Source: Taishania sp965247975 (lineage in GTDB: Bacteria > Bacteroidota > Bacteroidia > Flavobacteriales_D > Crocinitomicaceae). Taken from it: 64,000 nucleotides of DNA. A program made the position numbers and the translations under genes. The notes beneath the pieces are model-generated. The model did not search any database. It was not told the origin of the DNA and worked only from the letters and a program-made list of their open reading frames with translations. The stretch's first letter is position 1; each line of letters begins with the position of its first letter. This document shows, piece by piece, positions 58,389 to 64,000 of the stretch. The stretch spans positions 1,302,001 to 1,366,000 of the forward strand of contig OZ252050.1 in assembly GCA_965247975.1 (NCBI GenBank). The letters are read 5' to 3'.

Positions 58389-59936
58389 ATGAAAACAATA
58401 TTACTTCTCTCGTCCTTTTTTGTTCACTCACATTTTTTTGCTCAATATCAAGCAACACTTTTTGACACACCTTTGAATGAACCAAATGCTGCACTGCATG
58501 CAATTATTGGATATCCAAATGATGAAAGCAAATTGATGTTAATTCAAGCATTTGGAGAATATCCTCATGATTTTAAATTATATGGTTATGATGAATCTAA
58601 GAATGTAGCCTTTGCACCGACTACGGTTTGTGGCTCAAGCTCAAACATCCCAGTTGAATTGAGCAATGGAATTCTATTTGGCGGAAATACCTATTCATCA
58701 GGAACTGAACCTGTGTTTTTTGATGGCGTTCAATCAATTATAGTGGATATTAACAATGGTGTAAATGGTTCTGATCCAGATTTTTTTCAGTTTGAAGAAC
58801 GTACATTTTTTACAGCTTTCAATGGGATAAGTCGCCAGTTGTATGAATATTTAAGTCCAACAAACTACATCCAGATTTCCAATGAATTAGTGGAAAATGT
58901 AGAAATTCCCTTGGGTATTTATCAAAATAATGTCTTTTATAGAACAAGATTTCAAGATTCAATATGCAGTCTAAAAAAAGCGCTCTTTTCAAATAATTCA
59001 TATTCAGTTGAAACGCTTAGAACGCAAACTGGAGTTTTTGTTAACTGGAAATTGTTGGGCGAAATAAATTCACAATTCATTATAAGTGAGTATGATATGA
59101 TGACTATAAATTCTTCTGACGCTATGAATATTCTTTCATTTGATGATGATTGGAACTCAATTTCTATTTATGAAGGTAATTATTTTGTTCCTTATATAGA
59201 TAAATGGAATTCGGTGAAAATTAATGGAGAATTGTATTTGTATTTAGGTAGCTCTTTATACAAAACTACTGATGGCTTAAGTTTGTCCCTTGAAACTGAA
59301 TTATCGAACGAATGGTTTAAGGATTATTTTGTATTGAACGAAAAAATTTATTTCATTACACATAAAATAAATGGAACACATATTATTTACAACTATGAAA
59401 ACAGTGATTTCACACCTAAATATATCGGAAAAGATCTAAAAAAATCCATTGATACAGACTCTGAAATTTATTTAACAGAATGGGCTTCTGGATCTCAAAT
59501 GTCGAAATATTTAAAATTCAACACTTCTGAAGAATTAACAACTTATGATGTTGGTATTAATTTTAGCCAGCCAAATGAAACACAAAATGCAAGGATTTGG
59601 TCAGGTAAACCAACTTTTTTATGGTCCGAATTTAATTTCATAAATGATTTTGGTTTAATTAACATGGACATTTATCAAATTGAAACAATTTTGGGAATTG
59701 ACGATCTAGAAAACCAAACAACTATTTCAGTCTTTCCAAATCCGATTCCATCAGGAAGTGCCATTAATGTCAATTCTTCCATTCAAATTCATGCTTCAAT
59801 GGTAGACGGCATTGGAAGAGAAGTTAAAGTTTTGGATCTGAATGAAGGTGAAAACAAGATTGAAACGAATGGATTGAATAGTGGTGTATACTTTATCAAA
59901 GGGGGAAATACTTCACAAAAGATCATTATTCAATAA
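58389..59936 (+). CDS. Large secreted protein with T9SS type A sorting domain
   Basis: This 515-residue exported protein has a signal peptide of about 19 residues (FFVHSHFFAQYQ). The central 430 residues are beta-rich and unfamiliar, with many Asn, Ser and Tyr and repeated FxxYDESK-like and YENSDFTPKYIGKDL-like segments that could be beta-propeller blades. The C-terminus (about 440-515) is a T9SS type A sorting domain: TTISVFPNPIPSGSAINV, VKVLDLNEGENKIETNGLNSGVYFIKGGNTSQKIIIQ. The protein should be secreted by the Por system to the surface. No function can be assigned from sequence. Confidence 0.8.
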   Translation: MKTILLLSSFFVHSHFFAQYQATLFDTPLNEPNAALHAIIGYPNDESKLMLIQAFGEYPHDFKLYGYDESKNVAFAPTTVCGSSSNIPVELSNGILFGGNTYSSGTEPVFFDGVQSIIVDINNGVNGSDPDFFQFEERTFFTAFNGISRQLYEYLSPTNYIQISNELVENVEIPLGIYQNNVFYRTRFQDSICSLKKALFSNNSYSVETLRTQTGVFVNWKLLGEINSQFIISEYDMMTINSSDAMNILSFDDDWNSISIYEGNYFVPYIDKWNSVKINGELYLYLGSSLYKTTDGLSLSLETELSNEWFKDYFVLNEKIYFITHKINGTHIIYNYENSDFTPKYIGKDLKKSIDTDSEIYLTEWASGSQMSKYLKFNTSEELTTYDVGINFSQPNETQNARIWSGKPTFLWSEFNFINDFGLINMDIYQIETILGIDDLENQTTISVFPNPIPSGSAINVNSSIQIHASMVDGIGREVKVLDLNEGENKIETNGLNSGVYFIKGGNTSQKIIIQ

Positions 59937-60755
59937 TTGAATCGTCGCTAGTTTACCACCAATTGTGCCTAAATCAGTTTGATGCGAAATTAACGATGAA
60001 CTTATAAAAGTAAAAGATACAATTAGAACTAATTTTCGTACTACGTAGTGTTTGAAAAATAGGAGGTTAACTTCACAATATAAATATGTTACACGCAAAA
60101 TGTATTTGAATTTTTTAACATTGAGGACCGCGCAGCAGCGACGAAGTCAATTAAGAACATGAAGGGTCGCGCGGCAGCGACAAATTGGCCTTATTCCGAC
60201 AGCTATCACCGGAACGGGAAAGTCAATTTATCGAGATAGCCCAACAATTATTTACAAAAAATCTTAAACTTCTAGTAATGTTGTCTGTGTTATAATTAAG
60301 GCTAAAACCTTGCGGTTTTTTAAGAAGTTTCCAGCGAATTATGAACTGTACTGCTCGTTCCGAAAATACTTCTCTTAACGCCGCAGGCGATCTAAATTAT
60401 TCAAACCATGTCAAACACAATCCCTTATTTCCCTTCATCCTTAATGTTTTAAATAATCAATTGAATATCATGCATGTGCATTTATTCAATCTTGAATCTT
60501 GTGGTAAGTTTTAGACGAGTCAATTCAATAATTACTTTATAAGATAAATTTTATATGAGTTTAAAATTTTCTGCTTTGATGCGATAGTCGTCTTCTGATA
60601 AATATAAGAATTCGGCTTCAATTCGGTTGGTTGTTAAATCATGAAATGAATTTCTTGAAAACATTCAACTTGATTATGTGCTAGTTGCCTGCTTCAAAAA
60701 ATGAGTTTGTGTTAATTTTCTTGTTTTTCCATTCACAATTCTAAATTCATTTAAG
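59937..60755. other. Gene-free spacer with hairpin and direct repeats
   Basis: In this gap of about 820 bp, GGACCGCGCAGCAGCGACGAA (60125-60145) and GGGTCGCGCGGCAGCGACAAA (60164-60184) are imperfect direct repeats 39 bp apart, in a GC-rich island. AAAACC-TTGC-GGTTTT (60304-60319) is a small terminator-like hairpin with a T-run. The rest is AT-rich with no gene, tRNA or rRNA seen. Confidence 0.5.
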
Positions 60756-60763
60756 TATCTTTG
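60756..60763 (+). promoter_or_regulatory. -7 promoter box (TATCTTTG) for fbaA
   Basis: An exact TAnnTTTG match followed by CATCC, 26 bases before ATG 60790. Confidence 0.65.
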
Positions 60764-60789
60764 CATCCTTAATTTTGTATCTAAAAGCA

Positions 60790-61857
60790 ATGGCACATAC
60801 TATAAAACCAGGAGTAGCAACAGGTGATGAGGTTCAAAATATTTTTCGTTTTGCGAAAGAAAAAGGATTTGCGCTACCAGCCGTAAATGTTACAAGTTCT
60901 AGTACTGTAAATGCAGTGATGGAAACGGCAGCAAAGGTTAATTCGCCCGTTATTATTCAATTCTCGAATGGCGGAGGACACTTTTTTGCAGGAAAAAATC
61001 TGAGCAATGAAGGCGAAAAAGCTGCGATTGCAGGAAGTATTTCTGGAGCAAAACATATTCACACGTTAGCAGAACAATATGGTGCAACAGTGATTCTTCA
61101 TACCGACCATTGTGCAAAGAACTTATTGCCTTGGATAGATGGTTTGTTAGATGCAGGCGAGAAATTTTTCGCTGAAACTGGTAAACCATTATATAGCTCT
61201 CACATGCTTGATTTTTCAGAAGAACCGATTGAAGAAAACATTGAGTTGTGCAAGAAATACTTGGCGCGCATGGCAAAAATGAACATGACCTTGGAAATCG
61301 AATTAGGAATAACTGGTGGGGAAGAAGATGGAGTGGATAATTCAGATGTAGACAGTTCAAAATTATATACCCAGCCAGATGAAGTTGCTTACGCATACGA
61401 GGAATTAATGAAAATTTCTCCGCGTTTTACCATTGCCGCAGCGTTTGGAAATGTACATGGTGTTTACAAACCTGGAAATGTAAAATTGACTCCAAAAATC
61501 TTGTTGAATTCTCAAAGTTTTGTGCAACAGAAATTCAATACTGGTCACAATCCGGTAGACTTCGTGTTTCACGGTGGATCAGGATCTACGGTTGAAGAAA
61601 TTCGTGAAGCAATTGGCTATGGAGTGATCAAAATGAATATTGATACAGATTTGCAATTCGCTTTTACAGAAGGTGTTCGCGATTACATGTTGTCGAAAAA
61701 AGAATATTTGATGACGCAAATTGGGAATCCAGAAGGCGAAGATCAACCAAATAAGAAGTATTACGATCCGCGTAAATGGATGCGTGAAGGTGAATTGACT
61801 TTTGTGAAACGATTGGAGCAAGCATTCGCAGACTTGAATAATATTAACACATTATAG
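60790..61857 (+). CDS. fbaA: Class II fructose-bisphosphate aldolase
   Basis: This 355-residue zinc enzyme splits and forms fructose-1,6-bisphosphate in glycolysis and gluconeogenesis. The start is ATG 60790, 26 bases after the promoter box; the longer frame beginning 60775 uses a TTG. Zinc-ligand His residues are in VILHTDHCAKN, in AAFGNVHGVYKPGNVKL and in DFVFHGGSGSTVEEI. The class IIA type is seen from FYDPRKWMREGE-like C-terminal text (YYDPRKWMREGELTFVKRL) and the QFSNGGGHFFAGK loop. accD follows 87 bases later, after an imperfect hairpin. Confidence 0.96.
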   Translation: MAHTIKPGVATGDEVQNIFRFAKEKGFALPAVNVTSSSTVNAVMETAAKVNSPVIIQFSNGGGHFFAGKNLSNEGEKAAIAGSISGAKHIHTLAEQYGATVILHTDHCAKNLLPWIDGLLDAGEKFFAETGKPLYSSHMLDFSEEPIEENIELCKKYLARMAKMNMTLEIELGITGGEEDGVDNSDVDSSKLYTQPDEVAYAYEELMKISPRFTIAAAFGNVHGVYKPGNVKLTPKILLNSQSFVQQKFNTGHNPVDFVFHGGSGSTVEEIREAIGYGVIKMNIDTDLQFAFTEGVRDYMLSKKEYLMTQIGNPEGEDQPNKKYYDPRKWMREGELTFVKRLEQAFADLNNINTL

Positions 61858-61862
61858 TAAAA

Positions 61863-61923
61863 GATTTGAAAATTTGAAGATTCGAAGATGAGAGAACGTT
61901 TTCAATCTTTGAATTTTCAAATC
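61863..61923. repeat. Inverted repeat between fbaA and accD
   Basis: GATTTGAAAATTTGAAGATT (61863-61882) and AATCTTTGAATTTTCAAATC (61904-61923) pair with 17 of 20 matches. The text TTCAAAT continues to the accD start. It is not followed by a clear T-run, so it may regulate accD or stabilise fbaA mRNA, but this is uncertain. Confidence 0.5.
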
Positions 61924-61944
61924 TGAAATCTTCAAATTTCAAAT

Positions 61945-62793
61945 ATGAGCAGTTGGTTTAAAAGAAAAAAAGAAGGAATCACAACTTCTACACACGACAA
62001 GAAAGAAACTCCTGAAGGGTTGTGGCACAAATGTTCTAAATGTAAAACCGTTTTTACATCAGATGAAATAGAAGCAACGAATTGGGTTTGTAATCGTTGT
62101 TCGTACCACGAAAAAATTGGTTCGGAAGAGTATTTCAAAATCATTTTCGACGAAGGAAAATACAAGGAACTAGATGCTAAACTTATTTCGGGCGATCCAC
62201 TAAAATTTGAGGATACTAAAAAATACGTTGATCGTGTGAAAGCAACGATTGAAAGTACTGGATTGAAAGATGCCATTCGTACCGCTAAAGGTAAGTTGGA
62301 CGGACATGATTTCGTTGTTGCAGCGATGGATTTTAAATTCATTGGAGGATCATTAGGTTCTGTGATGGGTGAAAAAATTGCGCGTGCCATCGACGAAGCA
62401 ATTAAATCAAAATGCCCTTTCATGATCATTTCGAAATCAGGAGGTGCACGAATGATGGAAGCAGGTTTTTCACTCATGCAAATGGCCAAAGTTTCTGGTA
62501 AATTAGGACAATTGGCTGAAGCTAAATTACCTTATATTTCATTCTTAACGGATCCAACAACGGGCGGTGTGACGGCTTCTTTCGCTATGTTAGGCGATAT
62601 CAATATTGCTGAACCAGAAGCGTTGATTGCGTTTGCTGGACCTCGCGTTGTAAAAGAAACGATTGGACGGGATTTGCCTGATGGTTTCCAAACTTCTGAA
62701 TTCGTTTTAGAGCATGGATTCTTGGATTATATTGTTGATCGTACGGAATTAAAAGAAAAATTGGCTTTATCGCTAAAATTGTTTAGAAGTTAG
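61945..62793 (+). CDS. accD: Acetyl-CoA carboxylase, carboxyltransferase beta subunit
   Basis: AccD transfers carboxyl from carboxybiotin to acetyl-CoA with AccA to make malonyl-CoA, the first step of fatty acid synthesis. The 282-residue length is usual. The N-terminal zinc finger has Cys pairs in WHKCSKCKTVF and NWVCNRCSYHE (C-x2-C-x15-C-x2-C type). The carboxyltransferase core has the crotonase fold: GGSLGSVMGEKIARA, ISKSGGARMMEAG, DPTTGGVTASFAMLGDI and ETIGRDLPDGFQ. accA is not in the window. The gene sits between fbaA and a HutD-like gene (6-base gap), so the next gene is co-transcribed. Confidence 0.97.
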   Translation: MSSWFKRKKEGITTSTHDKKETPEGLWHKCSKCKTVFTSDEIEATNWVCNRCSYHEKIGSEEYFKIIFDEGKYKELDAKLISGDPLKFEDTKKYVDRVKATIESTGLKDAIRTAKGKLDGHDFVVAAMDFKFIGGSLGSVMGEKIARAIDEAIKSKCPFMIISKSGGARMMEAGFSLMQMAKVSGKLGQLAEAKLPYISFLTDPTTGGVTASFAMLGDINIAEPEALIAFAGPRVVKETIGRDLPDGFQTSEFVLEHGFLDYIVDRTELKEKLALSLKLFRS

Positions 62794-62799
62794 GTTCGA

Positions 62800-63348
62800 A
62801 TGAAGATTATTTCTTCGAAAGATCAGAAAATTATTCATTGGTCGGGTGGTACAAGTACCGAATTGTACATTTTTCCAGAAGAATCTGCATTTTCAGAAAG
62901 AAATTTCGATCTTAGAATCAGTACAGCGACCATTGAGGTAGAAAATTCTGAATTTACTTCGTTGAGTGGTTACTTGCGAAAAATCATGGTGCTCGAAGGA
63001 ACGCTTGATTTGCATCACGAGAATCACCATTCTTGCTCTTTAAAGCCATTCGAACAAGACTCATTTTCAGGTGAATGGAAAACTTCGTCAATCGGAAAAG
63101 CGACAGATTTTAATGTCATTTTCCGTCCAGAATTGCATCCAGAAATGGAAGTTGTTCGATGCGAAGCTTTGAATTCGATTGAATTTAACTCAAATCAGCA
63201 AACGTTTTTTTATTTGGTGGAAGGAATATTGCGTTTTAAGAAAACAGAAGTTTCACCAAAGTCGTTCGTTTCGATTCAAGAAGGAGAGTTAAGAACATTT
63301 AACGCAGTAGAAAACGCAATTCTTATTGTAGTAAAGATTTTAACGTAA
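62800..63348 (+). CDS. HutD/Ves-family cupin protein
   Basis: This 182-residue cytosolic cupin is of the HutD/Ves family. The family start WSGGTSTELYIFPEE is present, followed by FDLRISTATIEVENSEFTSLSGYLRKIMVLEG and the second cupin half (FYLVEGILRF). HutD is linked to histidine utilisation in Pseudomonas and Ves to stress in E. coli; neither biochemistry is settled. No hut gene is nearby. Its location after accD, 6 bases apart, suggests only that it shares that transcript. Confidence 0.8.
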   Translation: MKIISSKDQKIIHWSGGTSTELYIFPEESAFSERNFDLRISTATIEVENSEFTSLSGYLRKIMVLEGTLDLHHENHHSCSLKPFEQDSFSGEWKTSSIGKATDFNVIFRPELHPEMEVVRCEALNSIEFNSNQQTFFYLVEGILRFKKTEVSPKSFVSIQEGELRTFNAVENAILIVVKILT

Positions 63349-63401
63349 GTCACAAATGAATCTAATTTGAATAAGTTCATTGCACAACTAAATAAGTTTA
63401 C

Positions 63402-63409
63402 TATCTTTG
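63402..63409 (+). promoter_or_regulatory. -7 promoter box (TATCTTTG) for rpsO
   Basis: An exact TAnnTTTG match followed by CACC, 46 bases before the rpsO ATG. The spacer before the start may carry the S15 leader. Confidence 0.65.
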
Positions 63410-63455
63410 CACCGTCGAAACGCGACTACATAATAATTATTTAAATAATATTGGC

Positions 63456-63725
63456 ATGTACTTAGATACACAATGGAAAAAAGAAATTTTCGCTAAATAT
63501 GGCGGAAATGAGGCAAACACAGGTTCTACGGAAGCTCAAATTGCTTTGTTTACTTTAAGAATCTCTCACTTAACTGAGCATCTTAAGAAAAACAGAAAAG
63601 ACTATGGAACACAACGTTCACTTCAACTTTTAGTTGGTAAACGTAGAAGTTTCTTAGATTATTTGAAGAAAATTGATATCGAAAGATACCGTGCAATCGT
63701 GAAAGAATTAGGATTACGTCGTTAA
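63456..63725 (+). CDS. rpsO: 30S ribosomal protein S15
   Basis: This 89-residue primary rRNA-binding protein of the small subunit is complete. It shows the hallmark GGNEANTGSTEAQIALFTLRISHLTEHLKKNRKDYGTQRSLQLLVGKRRSFLDYLKK. The N-terminal MYLDTQWKKEIFAKYGG matches other Bacteroidota. S15 usually binds and represses its own mRNA. The order rpsO then pnp is conserved, and the probable pnp start follows 233 bases later. Confidence 0.98.
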   Translation: MYLDTQWKKEIFAKYGGNEANTGSTEAQIALFTLRISHLTEHLKKNRKDYGTQRSLQLLVGKRRSFLDYLKKIDIERYRAIVKELGLRR

Positions 63726-63754
63726 TTCTTTTCGTGTACGAAATTTATTGAAAG

Positions 63755-63789
63755 AGGGGACATTCGACTTTGGTCGGCTGTCCTTTTTT
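63755..63789 (+). terminator. Rho-independent terminator after rpsO
   Basis: GGGGACA...TGTCC with an inner CGAC-TTTG-GTCG stem, followed by seven Ts. It lies 30 bases after the stop codon and should separate rpsO from the following gene. Confidence 0.8.
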
Positions 63790-63957
63790 TGTGAAAATGA
63801 TTAAAGATAAAAGTTAGAAGGCAAAAGACGCAAGATTTGTTTTTATTGAAAACCTTATCGGTTGAAACAAAAACAAGTCTTTTAGAGAACGAAATGAACG
63901 GTCTGAAGTCTTTAAGCGAAGCGGTCTTTTGTCCATTAAAAATGTAAATAAATAAAT

Positions 63958-64000
63958 ATGAATATAGGAATAAAAAAGTCCATCACTACAGGAGGAAAAG
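63958..64000 (+). CDS. pnp: Probable polyribonucleotide nucleotidyltransferase, 5' end only
   Basis: Only 14 codons are visible (MNIGIKKSITTGGK), cut by the window end. The ATG at 63958 has the run AATAAATAAAT before it. The rpsO-pnp neighbourhood is widely conserved in bacteria and fits the start of Bacteroidota PNPase proteins, but the sequence alone is too short to prove it. Confidence 0.6.
   Translation, partial: MNIGIKKSITTGGK

Overview
This window is an AT-rich chromosomal segment of a member of the Bacteroidota, most likely Flavobacteriales; a Crocinitomicaceae or Fluviicola-like genome would fit, but that is a guess from protein style, not a match. The signs are many TAnnTTTG promoter boxes just upstream of genes, type IX secretion (T9SS) C-terminal domains on three proteins, BshB1 of bacillithiol synthesis, a fused ResB-CcsA cytochrome c maturation protein, and many small SPII lipoproteins.

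Layout. 1-1350: ribD, translationally coupled to a cut-off EamA-type transporter. 1478-1853: a 376-bp MITE-like element; an inverted 331-bp copy lies at 53501-53831. 1945-6106: an MFS transporter, then two DUF4143-type AAA ATPases. Each ATPase has its own upstream array of evenly spaced palindromes, 16 bp about every 40 bp for the first and 18 bp every 33 bp for the second. 6349-12937: 2-Cys peroxiredoxin, OmpA lipoprotein, ECF sigma factor, sucD, and an operon of a pRiA4b ORF-3-like protein, a methyltransferase, a TraB/GumN protein and an FKBP. 13130-18806: ccsBA, glutathione peroxidase, a MORN lipoprotein and bshB1. 18996-30119: S41 protease with a secreted helical partner, DEAD-box helicase with typA, a lipoprotein, and a TPR / ComA-like / WD40 operon. 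30130-36621: small accessory genes, including one frame-disrupted VOC gene, a T9SS cargo protein and a WYL regulator. 36858-43310: a three-gene ABC exporter, cbpA-cbpM and a TPR-adenylate cyclase. 43350-49855: CHAP protein, LRR T9SS protein, AbiH phage-defence protein, ATP-grasp protein, DUF6090-like protein and a Tat-exported pirin. 50013-58123: SiaC-like protein, OmpH cluster, lpdA, glycosyltransferase and UvrD/PcrA helicase. 58389-64000: T9SS protein, fbaA, accD, HutD-like protein, rpsO and the first codons of a probable pnp.

Housekeeping genes (ribD, sucD, typA, lpdA, fbaA, accD, rpsO) alternate with accessory material. Long spacers carry repeat families: the MITE pair, a CACGGATGCACGGAT-bounded family at about 9.2 kb and 54.3 kb, and GC-richer hairpins at 17.9, 48.4 and 60.1 kb. 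The strongest candidate for an undescribed system is the tandem pair of AAA ATPases with private, phased palindrome arrays that overlap their own promoters. No tRNA, rRNA, CRISPR array or intact transposase was recognised.
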